This document shows, piece by piece, positions 1-10,855 of a DNA stretch of 64,000 nt. The notes beneath the pieces were generated by a model. It saw nothing but the letters and a program-made list of their open reading frames with translations. It was not told where the DNA came from and searched no databases. The stretch covers positions 1 to 64,000 of the forward strand of contig MU859143.1 of assembly GCA_033297205.1 (NCBI GenBank). Reading direction: 5' to 3'. The translations under genes were made by a program, and so were the position numbers. The stretch comes from Pseudoneurospora amorphoporcata (taxonomy: Eukaryota; Ascomycota; Sordariomycetes; Sordariales; Sordariaceae). Numbering within the stretch: position 1 is the first letter of the stretch; the number at the start of each line of letters is the position of its first letter.

Positions 1-54
1 TATCATATATTTTTATAATCTTGCCCCCCTGATTTTTTTTTTTTAAAAAAAAAT

Positions 55-125
<71 letters not shown>

Positions 126-177
126 TAATTAAATAAAAATAAAGAAATAAAAAAAAGGTTTGAAGGTACAAACCTAC
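1..177. repeat. Homopolymer-rich AT tract at window edge
   Basis: About 60 consecutive A residues (roughly 61-123), flanked by further A- and T-runs, fill the first 170 bases. On the minus strand this is a T-rich stretch directly after a splice donor of the GMC oxidoreductase fragment, so it would be intronic. Such a long pure run is unusual even for this T/A-tract-rich genome. It may mark a contig end or sequencing slippage rather than native sequence. Confidence 0.85.
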
Positions 178-540
178 AAAGACCATGGCGTTGATGGTGT
201 TACCACCGCCGACCACCTGGGCAATGGATGTAAAGACGGAACGGTTGTTGAGGCCCTCCTGAGGCGTTGTCATCAAGTTAGGCCAGAAGTACAGATAAGG
301 AGCATATGAACCGGGAACCAAGATGCCATCCTCTCCTTGGTCCAGAGGGCCGGCGTCAATGACAAGAACGGACACTAGCAGCGTGGTCAGCAACAGATCA
401 AAATACCATGCACGGACTTGTGTTGTTTTTCGAGCGGTACAACTCACCATTAGGGTCTTCTGTCAGCCGATCGGCAAGCGTAAGTCCTGCGATACCGCCA
501 CTGGCAATGACAAAGGTGTAGTTGGAAATGGCGGCAGACC
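178..540 (-). pseudogene. GMC oxidoreductase N-terminal fragment (partial, probably broken)
   Basis: Two exons of a glucose-methanol-choline (FAD) oxidoreductase read on the minus strand: an FAD-binding segment (FVIASGGIAGLTLADRL), then after an intron at 375-447 (GTGAGT...TAG) the segments VSVLVIDAG and VVGGGNTINAMVF. Both joins keep frame. The family's dinucleotide-binding motif is normally GGGTAG; here it is degenerate (ASGGIAG). No in-frame ATG precedes it, so the start is missing or lies in an unrecognised upstream exon. The downstream exon ends at a plausible donor (GTAGGT at 172-177) and runs into the homopolymer at the window edge; the remaining several hundred residues of the family are absent. 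Family assignment is firm. Whether it is a pseudogene or a gene cut by an assembly end is undecided. Substrate cannot be guessed. Confidence 0.6.
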
Positions 541-1909
541 AGCTGTCTACTACAGTCGCATGCCGCGGCACCCGCACCGGGGTTGCGTCGATGAGAGATG
601 GGCAAGCAACCGAGTGAAACCAGGAGGGCCCCGAAGGACTCCCCGGGCAGGTCTTTACCAAACATGTTGTTCGTTTATTCTTTGATTCTGGGGGAAGTTC
701 CGAGTGAAGACCGCAGGCGTCATGTTGTCACCGGAGCTCGGGAAGCAGTCTCGCTCTTATACATCGCCAGCCACATGCATTGACCGATTTCTCTTGAGGA
801 GATTAAAGCCACAATTGAACCGGGGATGAAGTCGCAGTAAGGAATCTCCCGAGCTAGCTTTATTGCAACAGAGGCCAAAGCTGAAGATATGTCGTCCTAC
901 TGAATGGTCCCCTCAGAGCTGGCGGACGGGGTTGCCGCAAGGGTGGCGCGTGCTGTGTAGCATTGCATAAAAGGCACCACACAACTCTGGTCTTAGCCTC
1001 GCTCAGTCGCCCCAGCAAGGGAGTTCCTTCCGCGGTTCCCATATCGAGGGCTAACCCCTTTTGGAGGCTCTGGGATGGGTGAGATTTCCTTAGACTTATG
1101 TAGTCTTGCCGGTGGAGGTTACAGTTTTCAACAACATGTGGTCCGGAGAAGAGCGACTAACTAGGTAGGAACGGAACCGACAGGCTCGTTCCTGCCGCCG
1201 ATCCACAATCTTCAACCCTATACTATGTATGGGAAAGCCTTGTGGATACACGGGCGGTGCGATTTTGAAGCTGATTCCTTCCCCCAGAAGTAGAGAATCT
1301 TGAGAGGGATTCCTTTACCAATAGGCCGGGCTATGACACCAGGGAGATAGAATCTCATCTTCATGACTGAGCCATGTCTAGAACTCTAGAGATTCTCTTG
1401 GGCGATGAGGACTGTACGTACTCCCGAGTCTTTCATTAGACATCCACAGAAGTCGACAAAGGCTTTTGAGAGCTTGAGTCTGACAAGCTGTTCCGAACTT
1501 TCGGTATATAAGCTTATAGCTGATTAGGAAACTGACAACTTCGTCAACTTCCCATGTGATCATCTGAAATGTCGAAACAGTTGCAGTAGACGGACGCTAT
1601 TGATCCTTCAGACTTGGCACAAAAGGTCTCGGTTTATGGGAATGATGGCATGATTCGTGAGACCTCTGATATTCGACCACCTGGGTCAGGAAGTAAAACA
1701 GTCGCAAGTGCACTAATCCTTCTTACAGACTTATGCTTGGCAGGCCAGAAAACAATCAAAAAAAATCAAGATATCACTGCAACAATTGACCGCCTCCAAC
1801 CTGCCCACAAAACACTTTCCCTTGCCAGCAGTGCAAACCACCCGGGCCCTCAACATCATTTCTCTTACACAAGACACTAGCGCCTTCTCACTCTCGTATC
1901 CACAATCAT
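541..1909. other. Intergenic, no gene seen
   Basis: No reading frame here resembles a protein family or has codon use like the neighbouring genes. It would hold the 5' side of the GMC fragment and the 3' flank of the membrane protein at 1910-2769. No RNA gene or repeat was recognised. Confidence 0.5.
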
Positions 1910-2769
1910 TTACCTTCTCGAAGTCTCCCATGAACTCTTATCCTTCCTAAACAGATTAATACAAACCCACAACGCCACCAACAAAAGCGGCAGCGCAACG
2001 ATCCAAATCATCGCCGTCCTGATCCTCATAATGGCTCCCCTTCTTCTCTCCCATCTGCTCCTCCTCCCGTTTCCGCCCGAATCGCTCTCCTCTTCGTCCC
2101 TTTGCTGCCCTCCCTCACGGTCAGGACGGTCACTGTAGGCGTGATCGACCCGCTGGGTTCGCGAGGACTGATTCCCGGGCTCGTTTCCCTCATCATACTC
2201 CTCGTCTTCGTCATCGTCGGAAAAGGGATGGTACTGTGGGACGCCGTCGGTTGAGTCACGGTAGGTGCCGTAGAAGGGGGGATGGTTCAGGTTGAGGGCT
2301 GGGAGGGACTCGTAATGGAGATGCTGGTCGGGGTTAGGGGCTGGTGCTGTGGGGCAGGGACGTGTGGCCACGGGAGCGTCTTGGTCGAGAGCATCATTCT
2401 GCTTGTTGTTATCGTTGCCGTTGTTGCCACCGTTGTCATTGCTGCTGTCGTTGTTGTCGGAGGTGTCATTATTGTTGTGGCCGATGGTAGCGTCGGCATC
2501 TTGCGTGGCGTTGTTTGACTCTGGCTGGTGAGATGAAGAGGCCATTGCGTGAGAAGTCTACGAGTTGTGGTTAGTGTACCCAGCACGTGAGAAGTCCAAG
2601 GAGATTCATGTTGTACACCGTGCTCAGTTAAGCTTACACTTAAAAGCGGTTCGTGCGATGCCCAAGTGTCAGCGTGAACAGAGGACGCATTGGATGGAGA
2701 AGAGCTGGACGAGCTGGACGAGCTAGAGCTCGAGCTCGGCCTTGAATTGGTGATTTCTGGAACCTCCAT
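1910..2769 (-). CDS. Low-complexity tail-anchored membrane protein, unknown function
   Basis: A two-exon model gives 259 residues. Exon 1 (2769-2638) encodes MEVPEITNSRPS followed by a run of about 13 Ser. The intron (2558-2637, 80 nt) has donor GTAAGC, branch-like ACTAAC and acceptor TAG, and joins in frame to exon 2 (2557-1910). The protein is polar and Asn/Asp/Glu-rich for about 225 residues. It then has a basic stretch (GRRSRWERRRGAIMRIR) and one hydrophobic segment (AMIWIVALPLLLVALWVCINLF), and ends 12 residues later. This layout suggests a single-pass, C-terminally anchored protein with its bulk in the cytosol. An alternative start is the ATG at 2545, giving 211 residues. The family is not recognised; no catalytic motif is visible. 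The clean splice and the positive-then-hydrophobic C-terminus argue that it is a real gene. Confidence 0.6.
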
Positions 2770-4149
2770 ACCATGTATTCAACGCGGGTCGACGGATCGT
2801 GATCTTATTTCCTTCAACTAGAAGTGGTCAGAAAGAGTCAATGAGCCATTTTCACGACTTGAAGCCGTAGAACCTGGACGCAAGGGCTGTTAGTTCGAGC
2901 AAATAATACAAAGGCATACCGTCTAGGCCATAACCTAACTTGGTCATATTAGGAAATCATACATGAATGGACGGCACTTTGACTGGAGGCCGAGGGTATG
3001 GAAGCTCTGTATATGTAGGAAAATGAGTGGCGAGTCCTCAAGTCTAACAGCATCATTATCTCTCCCGGGGATGCGACATTGGTCGGGTGGGAACGGAAAT
3101 TCGTCATGCCATAGTTGAGACCTTTGGTCTGGATATGTTGGTCTGACAAGTTTCACCAACCGAAGGAAAATGTGAACAGGAATGGGCGATAGGAGCCACA
3201 AGAACGACGAAACGTGGAATAGACTACATGACAAGAGACAGCTACTGGTTGCGATGCTGTGTCACCAAATGGGACTGGATGCAACCAAGCACAACGTTGA
3301 GAGCACACAAGTAGCCGTCTAGACTACCGTAGAAACTCGACAAACTGGCGAAAAGCTTTTCCTGTTTTTCTGGCAGATGTAAGGCAAGAATCAACCCAGT
3401 CAGCCAACATACACCAGCAAATGTATCTGCCCAGTTAGGGAAAACTAAAGGATATTGCCCTCCACGTTAACTCACATACATTTACATATACAGGAAGCGG
3501 GCTGATCCTGCCAGCTCCCTGTACATGTCTGCCAGAAAAACAGGGAAAGCTTTTCGCCAGTTTGTCGAGTTATTACGGTATTTGCTACCTTCATGGGCTC
3601 CACCTGCACCCAACATGCTATGTAAAGCTATTTCATCTTTTGCTACTGCAGCAGATCCGGCCACCCACACAACACTTACTTGATGCATGATGCAGCCATA
3701 GCACTATCAACATGCATGAGAAGGTCGGTCTGGATTGGAGCAATACTACTCGGACCTCCAGACACTTGGCAGGTCGTTTTGACGGGATGATGGATGGGAT
3801 TCCAGCTTGGATATACCACTGGGTAATAGGTCTATGAGGGTAGCGAGGCATCCCTTGAGCCGCGGTATACGTAGTACGACCTGTAAGAATGTACCCAACT
3901 CTGCCAGAAGAGAATGATTATGCGATAAGCGAAAGCAGGCGTGGATATTGAGGAGATTATCAGCCTCACGATCGAAACACTATGGAGAGGACTACCGGCT
4001 TTGTATATGTGCCGTATGCCTTTGAGCAATATTCGGCACTTGGCGCTTATCACAACAGCCGTTTCGAATGAACTGAGTTGTTTTCTTTGCACCAAGTCCT
4101 TTCTATAGTGTCTCTGCCTGTCGGATATATGCTCGCCCACGTCGCTTCG
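2770..4149. other. Intergenic, holds an inverted repeat
   Basis: No convincing coding sequence. The only structure seen is the 42-bp inverted repeat at 3336-3569, listed separately. The left part is the upstream region of the membrane protein; the right part is the 3' flank of the alpha/beta hydrolase. Confidence 0.5.
3336..3569. repeat. Near-perfect 42-bp inverted repeat with 150-bp spacer
   Basis: The left arm (3336-3377) and the reverse complement of the right arm (3528-3569) are 42 nt long and differ at one base, beginning CTCGACAAACTGGCG and ending TTTCTGGCAGA. Similarity continues weakly outward (taccgta on both sides). A transcript across it would fold into a long hairpin. It is too short to be a RIP target. 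It may be a remnant of a small inverted-repeat element or a small-RNA precursor. Confidence 0.85.
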
Positions 4150-5979
4150 CTAATTTGCTTCTGGTACTGTTGGAAGCTTGTTCAAATGCGGCGTTCCTTG
4201 TCTCACAAGATCCTGTATCGGACGTGGAGTTGGACTATCAGGGCTGCAAGTGATTTCCACAATTCGCCGTTCACTTAGAGTGGTTTGACCAGTCCGCTGG
4301 ATAGGTTTGTTGTGAGGCGTGGAGGGTACAGCGGCAACACCTCGCGCAACCTGAATGTTCCTGACGACTGAGGAATGAGGAGTGGATACGCTGGGGGTAA
4401 TGTAACTGTTGGTGGCTCGAACGTCGACATTGATTGAAGTATGACGGTCGATCGTGCTAGGCTGAGATGTGTTGGTTTGTACCTTTTTACTTGGTCTTTG
4501 ACTTGAGTTCGCTATGGTGCCAACTGGTTTTAATTCAGCTTCTGCTGGTCTCTTCCTGATCGGGCACGCCTTTCCAGATGGGGGAATTGCGGACTGTCCG
4601 TGTTCGCCGGACGCGCTGGTAGCCTGGAAAGGAGAGGGCGGAGATTGAAGAGGCTGTACTTTCGGGACAGCTGCTTCGTTATGCAACCATTTGAGCACGT
4701 GGTTGGCCACATCGTTGCTGTTTTTCTCTAGGAAGCAAATGTGTCCATTTCCACGAATTCCGTGCTCCTCGAGTCTGTGGTGCTTGACGGTTGTCCCGGC
4801 CTGGCGAAGAAAATGTACCGTTGCCCAGTCCGAGAGACGGTGGAAGCTCGCTTCCGTTGTTACCACGAGTTGGGGGATTCCCACCAGGTTCGTGAGCTTC
4901 CGGGGCTCTGCCCTGGATTCGGTATGATTTCCAACAGGCACCCCAGCAAGGTCTTGTTCGAAGCAGAATTTGCCTTGTCGGCCCCTTTCGAAGAACTTGG
5001 TGACTGGGATGGGCTCAAAAGCTGGATATGTACCACCAAACAGCTCCTCGAAGGACTCTGGTGCTGCAACCGGTGGGTCGAACTGCATCGGTATATCCGC
5101 CAGGCCGTATGGACGCACGCCAGCAGCTCTTGTGAATTTGCTCGTCGGCCTCAATTCTCCATTTTTGTTCTGAAGGGCAGAGCCAAACGGAGGCCCGAGT
5201 GGCTCGACTGCAACGATGGCATGGACGAGGTCAGGGGCCACATCGGCTGCCAGCCAGGCAACGTTGGCGCCACTACCATGGCCGATAAGAATAGCCGGAC
5301 GCTTCAGAAATCGCAATAGGCTCTCGACTGCCTCTTGAGCGGCTGTCTGGCGCTCGTGGGCATCCATATACATGGGAACTAGTTGGTTGGAGTATTGATC
5401 AAAGATGGGATCGCCCCGGATGCCGCTCTGGGTTTCATTTCCGCTATTAGCCTGAGGATGTCTAGCCATGGTCTTTATTACCACATCTGGAGCGAGACTT
5501 ACTCCTGGCCACTGCGTGTGCTTCTTTGCCGCCAGCCACTCTGGATCATTGGCTTTACTGATAGCCGTGTATAGGTTCTCGATGGTCTGAGGGGTGATGA
5601 CTTTCACTCGTTCGTAATAATCCGAGGCACCGGACCGGCCTTGAAATGGCAGTTGCGGAGCATAGACTCGATGACCGCGCTCGGCGAAGAAAACAGCCCA
5701 GCCCGGTTGACTATCGGGCTTTGTGAGCCACATCTGTCGAGAAATCACAGCTGGTTAGCCTAATTAAACAGAGGGAAACAAGTTCCTTACCGATCCAGTA
5801 TGATAGTCTCCGTGAAGGAGGATTATGGGCATGAGACCTTTGTGGTTGACAGTGGGCACCAGCTTTTCGACGCGCATCTGGCCTATGGAAAACGCGAGTC
5901 GCTCGCAAGTGGCAGCTGTAGGCGGCGCTTCATGGTGAGGTTGTGCCATTTTGATGAATTTCCAAGGGAACAAGGGCAT
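4150..5979 (-). CDS. Alpha/beta hydrolase with disordered C-terminal tail
   Basis: The model has exon 1 5979-5791, an intron at 5734-5790 (57 nt, GTAAGG, branch GCTAACC, acceptor CAG) and exon 2 5733-4150, giving 590 residues. The splice restores the hydrolase strand: oxyanion-hole HG in ILLHGDYHTG (about residues 53-62), then WAVFFAERGHRVYAPQLPFQGRS. The nucleophile elbow is GHGSGAN, and a late GNGH motif supplies the likely catalytic His. The last 200 or so residues are Ser/Thr/Pro-rich with basic patches and look disordered, an unusual extension for a small esterase-like fold. A second ATG at residue 11 (MAQPHH) could be the true start. There is no signal peptide, so it is probably cytosolic. 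Substrate unknown; family call is firm from fold motifs. Confidence 0.8.
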
Positions 5980-6413
5980 GCACGTGTCACGGAATGGTGG
6001 GCCTAACAGACGAACGCAAGCGGTAGTGGTGAATTTGTTCGGTGGTGAGGGAGGGTAAAGAACGAGATTTGATGGAGGAAGTGGTCGGTGTGAGAAGTAG
6101 GCACCGAGATGGAGAAATCGAACGCGGTTGGAGCGTCAGGCCACTAAATGACGAATGCTATACAGCTTGTCAAGACCAGGTACCTTAGAATAGAAGCAAA
6201 GACTGAAACCAAGGGTGGGGACCAAAAGTAGGGGAAGAAAAGGAGGAAAGCAAAGTGAAAGCATGTTCACACAAGAGTACCTACTCTCGACCCCGTTCCT
6301 TCTCGGCTATAGCATAACCAAGACAAATCAACATTTCCTATTTGCGCCTGACTCCGTCAACACCTTGCATCATTTCCAAAGTCCCCAGATACGGTCGCTT
6401 CCATTGCCAGTAT
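5980..6413. other. Intergenic between alpha/beta hydrolase and chitinase
   Basis: Upstream region of the minus-strand hydrolase and 3' flank of the minus-strand chitinase. A G/A-rich stretch lies near 6210-6260. No RNA gene, repeat or coding sequence seen. Confidence 0.5.
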
Positions 6414-7677
6414 TCATAGCTCATCCTTCTCATCAGTAACATGTCCCTTTAGCTTCGCCAAACCCTCGTTCAGGGCGGCCAGGTGCTCGTAGTCGGGGGC
6501 ATCTTCGCCCAGGCCCCATGCAAAAACGCCTCCCAGCCGGCGCTTCTCCATGATTTTGGGGAACTTTTGCTTGATGGCATCCGGGGTATCGAAGGTCCAC
6601 CACAGTGCCTCGGTAGGGTCCCAGTAATAGTAGCCTCCTTGCTCATCATCGTAGACTCCCTGGGTGAGAGCCCTTTCGAAGGAGGCACGGAGATGTTTTG
6701 GCACGTCGTCATGCCAGGAAAAGGCACCCGAGCGACCGAGATCGGCTCCCGATACAGGATCCTCCATCTCGACGGTGGGGCAGCCAATGGGTGAGGTTTG
6801 TGCGCAGGCATCTTGTTCGGTCTTGAAGTACTTGACGTAAAAGGCAAAGCCGAGGTTCAGCTTCTGGGGGGCGGCACCGGCGGCCACGTAGGCATCGACG
6901 GCCCTCAGGCTCAACTCGACACCGGTGTGGTGCTTGGTGACGGTGTCGCGACGGTTCATCATGTCGTAGGTCATGACGTTGAGAAAGTCGACGTGGCGCA
7001 TGATGCGGGGGACGGTCTCGCGGGTGAAGGCCAGCATGTCGCGGTCTAGACCGGGAACGGCGGCCGAGATGACCTTGTCGGGACCAAGAGCGGCACGCAG
7101 TTCCTGGAGCAGGATGGGGTAGGCGGCGATCTCCCAGTGCTTGTCCGAGTTGGGGATCTGCTTGTAGTCTTGGCCGTTGCCGCCGGGGTACTCCCAGTCG
7201 ATATCGACACCGTCAGCGCCAGTAGCCTCGACCATTTTGGCAACATTCTCGGCGAACAGAGTGCGGGTTTCGTCGTTGAGGGCGGCCACGGAGAAGCCAA
7301 TGGTGTCTCCCCAGCCGCCAATGGCGATCAAGACCTTTGTGTCTTTGGGGAAGCGGGGGCGGACATGGTCGACGGTGGTGAACAGAGGCCATTCTCGGTT
7401 CAGAGGATCGTTGAAGATGCGGGGGCTCATGAAGGCGAGGGCAACATGGGTAACATGGTCGAGCTGGTCGATTTGGGGCGCCACCGGGTGCTGGCTGCGA
7501 TTGCGAGAAGGAGTTAGAATAAATAGGTAGTCATGCAGCGGTTCCATTGAGAATGGTCACATACCCAGTCAGGTACATGATGGACCGAAGAGGGCGGCTT
7601 GTGGCGGCTATGGCACTGGAGCCCATCATGGCCAGCATCACGGCGCCCAAGACCAGTGGAAGCTTGAGGGAAACCAT
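6414..7677 (-). CDS. Secreted GH18 chitinase
   Basis: Hydrolyses beta-1,4 bonds of chitin in the wall or medium. Exon 1 (7677-7565) encodes a signal peptide (MVSLKLPLVLGAVMLAMMG, cleavage near residue 24) and the first barrel strand RSIMYLTG. A 70-nt intron (7495-7564, GTATGT...CAG) joins in frame to exon 2 (7494-6414). Total is 397 residues, a single catalytic domain with no chitin-binding or LysM module. The GH18 active-site motif DGVDIDWEYPG is complete: Asp132, Asp135, Asp137 and acid Glu139. Other GH18 hallmarks are GGWG (strand 3), MTYDMM (substrate Asp/Tyr strand 6) and a late FAWGLGED segment with the barrel-closing Trp. The lack of a C-terminal anchor suggests release into the medium. 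The subgroup was not assigned. Confidence 0.9.
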
Positions 7678-8140
7678 GTCACTCGAGCCACATGAATGTG
7701 CTAGTAGGTAGTTGTATGTGGTGGCCGGTGAATAAGTGCAAAGATGAAAGGGAAAGCGTTGCACGAGTGCCCCTAGGTGCCCGTGTAGAGGCAGAAGAGA
7801 ATTTAGGTAGGTAGGTATGGTTGGGCATCTTAACGGGATGCCCTGTGCAGTGCAGGTCTGGTGGATGTGGTGACGACATTGCATCCATACAGTCAGGTCC
7901 AGCTGTTAAGTGTTACCCCCAGAGGTACTAGTCTAGTGCCTGGCCCTGGCATAAGCGTTTAGAAACTTGCCTGCACGGACCTTGCTAAGGTAGGTAGCTC
8001 CGTCAGGGACCTTGATGGTCGCTGTGGGCGCTAATCCGGACTGGGCAAGATTGCCCGACAAGAGCGACAAATTCATATATGGTGTGATTGCACACTGGGC
8101 AATCTGACCTACAAGTAGCTGAGAACAACAACAAAACTTA
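7678..8140. promoter_or_regulatory. Upstream region of the chitinase gene
   Basis: Non-coding interval preceding the minus-strand chitinase. It contains repeated TAGGTAGG-type motifs near 7805-7815 and 7985-7995. No defined binding site is recognised. Confidence 0.4.
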
Positions 8141-8172
8141 TCTCAGCGCTCAGACCTCTCTTTTGGGGCGCA
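8141..8172. repeat. Solo copy of the element's terminal repeat
   Basis: This stretch (ctcagcgctcagacctctc, then ttttggggcgc) is a third degenerate copy of the terminal repeat of the element at 8255-8877, in the same orientation as its right end. It lies about 80 bp outside the left end. It suggests a second, nested or deleted insertion at the same place. Confidence 0.55.
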
Positions 8173-8254
8173 ACGCACAAACCAGATTACATTACATAAA
8201 TTTAATTTATCGATAAAATGCCATGACTACTGTTTTGGGTAATATTTTTGACAT

Positions 8255-8877
8255 GCGCCCAAGAGGTCTGAGTTTACGATGCGGCTCCCCTAACAATCAA
8301 CAAAATAATACCCAGATTTCCAACCCCCAACTGGAGGCTCGAACGCGGGGCCTGGGTTTTATACCCAGACTTCCAGAAGCCAGGACCAGAACCTTAGCAG
8401 TTTGGTGAATAGAAACCTGGTGAATGGAAGCCAACCTTCGTGAACAAGGTCCAGCTTTCGTCCAACATCAACAACATCACTACCTTATAACTCCACCAAA
8501 TCTTATCGTATCACCGAAACAAATACACTCCGGGCTTGAGAATGCCTTACAGATCATACATGGAAATTTTCAGAAAGTTGGGATGGAAAAAAGTGCTAAT
8601 GTTAGGTACCATGCTCGCGACCTATTTTCCGATAATTATCGTTTTCACCCCCTCGACGATAGAGGTCACACTTTTAAGCACATTGACAAAAAAAGAATTA
8701 CACCATGATAACCGCCGTGAAATTCTCTACCTCTGTGAATCTTTGTATTCGCTAATATGTCTTGTGGTGATGTGGCTATCTGGAAGTGAAGCCAAAATAT
8801 CTGCATGGATTTTGGGTATTTGTTTGTCGATTACTATGGAGAGCGCATCGAGAACTCAGACCTCTTTTTTTGGGCGT
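8255..8877. mobile_element. MITE-like element with about 70-bp terminal inverted repeats
   Basis: The left end (8255-8321) starts GCGCCCAAGAGGTCTGAGTTT. The reverse complement of 8807-8877 starts ACGCCCAAAAAAAGAGGTCTG. The two align over about 68 bases with roughly 80 percent identity, including the inner block AATACCCA. The 480-bp interior is AT-rich relative to its surroundings and has no recognisable transposase; its open frames are short. Size, inverted termini and lack of coding capacity fit a non-autonomous DNA transposon. The AT richness would fit past RIP mutation. A target-site duplication is not obvious, so the outer boundaries may be off by some bases. Confidence 0.65.
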
Positions 8878-9045
8878 TCTCAGTTAATACATACAAATAC
8901 ACTGAAAGAAACGATGCACGGACCACAATCTGGAAACATTGGAAACTTTCACAATTCAATTGACCGCAGGTCGCCTCCTGCCCAAAAAAGGAAGATGGTC
9001 TGAGCACTGAGATAAAACAAAACACCAGCAACAAAGAAACACGCC

Positions 9046-10425
9046 ATGCTGGAAAACCTCTGCACCCTGCCGCTCTCGGCGGACCTGTTCACGCAGGTGG
9101 TGCACCCCTCCAAGCCTCTGCTTACAGTCGGCCTTTCCAACGGCCGCGTCGAGACCTTCCGCATCCCGACCAACGAGGACAGCGACGACGACGAGGACGA
9201 GAACAGCAGCATCACGGGCGGCAAGGGCGTCATCAAGAGTGTCTGGAGCACCCACCGCCACAAGGGCAGCTGCCGCACTCTGACCTACAGCACCGACGGC
9301 GAGTGTAAGTAGTCTAGCTACCCTACCTACCCTACCTACCCTACGCCTTCCATGTTACTACACGCTACATGGCCACCTCAGCTAACCACACACTACCTTA
9401 CCCATCCTTCCCCAGCCCTCTACTCGGCCGGTACCGACTCCATCGTCAAGCACTTCTCTCCCGAGACCGGCGTCGTCGTCTCCAAGATCGGCCTCCCCCC
9501 CGTCAACAGCACCAGCAGCCAGAGCGACACCCCAGCCATCCTCCACACCCTTTCGCCCCAGACCCTGCTGCTCGGCGCCGACTCGGGCTCTCTCTACATC
9601 TTCGACCTCCGCGAGAATGGCTCCCTGAACCCCAAGCCCGTCCGCAAGCATGTTCCCCACTCCGACTACATCTCCAGTCTGACCCCTCTCCCCCCTTCGG
9701 CCGAGAGCACATCTGGTTTCCCCAAGCAGTGGGTTTCTACCGGCGGCAGCACCCTGGCCGTCACCGACCTGAGACACGGCATCATGGCCACCTCGGAGGA
9801 CCAAGAGGACGAGCTGCTGTGCGCCACCGTCATTCCTACCGGCTTGGGCCCCAAGGGCATGCGCAATAACGCCGTCATTGCCGTCGGCACTGGCGGAGGT
9901 GTCTTGACCTTGTGGGACCGTGGCGCCTGGGATGACCAGCAGGAGCGCATCTACGTTGCCCCCGGAGAGACCAAGAGAGACGGAGAAAGCCTCGACGCCA
10001 TTGTTCGTGTCCCCGATGAGCTCGGCTGGGGCAAGAAGGCCGTGGTTGGCGTCGGTGATGGCACCATCAAGATTGTCGATCTGAAGCGTAGAGAGGTCCA
10101 GGCCACATTCCAGCATGACGAGGTTGAGGGCGTTGCTGCTCTTCACTTCGACTACGGCAACAGGCTGATCAGTGGTGGCGGCAGGGTCGTCAAGGTCTGG
10201 GCCGAGGCTGGTCCTGCCCAAGAAGAGGAGGAAGAGGAGGAGGAGGAGCTGGTGGAAGCCCAAGGCGTCAAGCGACCCGCCGACAGCGACGACTCGGATG
10301 ACCATGACGGGAGCGATAGCGACAGCGACCGCCCCAAGAGGGAAAGAAAAAAGAAGAAGAGAAAGGGCAGCAAGAAGGGCAAACAGGGCGGTGGCCCTGC
10401 CGCCTCGTTCCCAGGTTTGGATTAA
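9046..10425 (+). CDS. JIP5: WD-repeat ribosome biogenesis protein JIP5 (WDR55 family)
   Basis: The model is exon 1 9046-9304 and exon 2 9416-10425, separated by a 111-nt intron (GTAAGT, branch GCTAAC, acceptor CAG), giving 422 residues. The splice restores a WD strand (DGESLYSAGTDSIVK). The protein begins MLENLCTLPLSADLF, typical of the JIP5/WDR55 family, and folds as a seven-blade propeller through about residue 340. An acidic run follows (EEEEEEEEEEL), and then a Lys/Arg-rich tail (RERKKKKRKGSKKGK) that should act as a nuclear or nucleolar signal. Yeast Jip5 and vertebrate WDR55 act in large-subunit rRNA processing. The intron contains a short CTACC tandem repeat (about 9317-9344). The start is chosen because the frame opens there and the N-terminus matches the family. 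Confidence 0.88.
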
Positions 10426-10855
10426 AAGGTTTACAAAACGCGCTTGTTGGCAATACCCATTTCTTACCACTTTGCCTTTCCACCGTCCATTGCCGGTAGT
10501 TCTGGGCATGAAGGTGACCTATCCGAGAGCTGACACACAGGACCCGAGTGACAATAAATCAGCAAAACAGCCAACCATCTTTACCTCCATCCAACTTTGG
10601 ACTTCAGACAGCCTGATGAGGTCTTCTTTGTGGTACGGACTCTTGCATAAATGTTACAAGTACCGCGCCACCGGAATGCTGGCTCAGTCACGTTTGCGCC
10701 AAGGGTGAGTTATCAACCACCTATATCCTGTTATGCTTCTGGCTTTAGTGTCCCTGCTTTGAGGCCACCTGATGGCCTGGAAAAATATTTCGTCACTCGT
10801 TGATTGAATGGAACATTAGAAAGTAAAAAGGTTATAATTGATTTTCTACCTCATT
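10426..10855. other. Convergent 3' flanks of JIP5 and qa-x
   Basis: No gene, repeat or structured RNA seen. It forms the left boundary of the qa cluster. Confidence 0.5.

Noticed and set aside
8536..9003. 155-codon frame inside the MITE-like element, possible transposase
   Set aside because: No DDE or other transposase motif; hydrophobic, AT-driven composition; it runs through the right terminal repeat.
9382..10509. 375-codon open frame antisense to JIP5
   Set aside because: Mirror of the coding strand's codon bias; no domain and no splice or start support.
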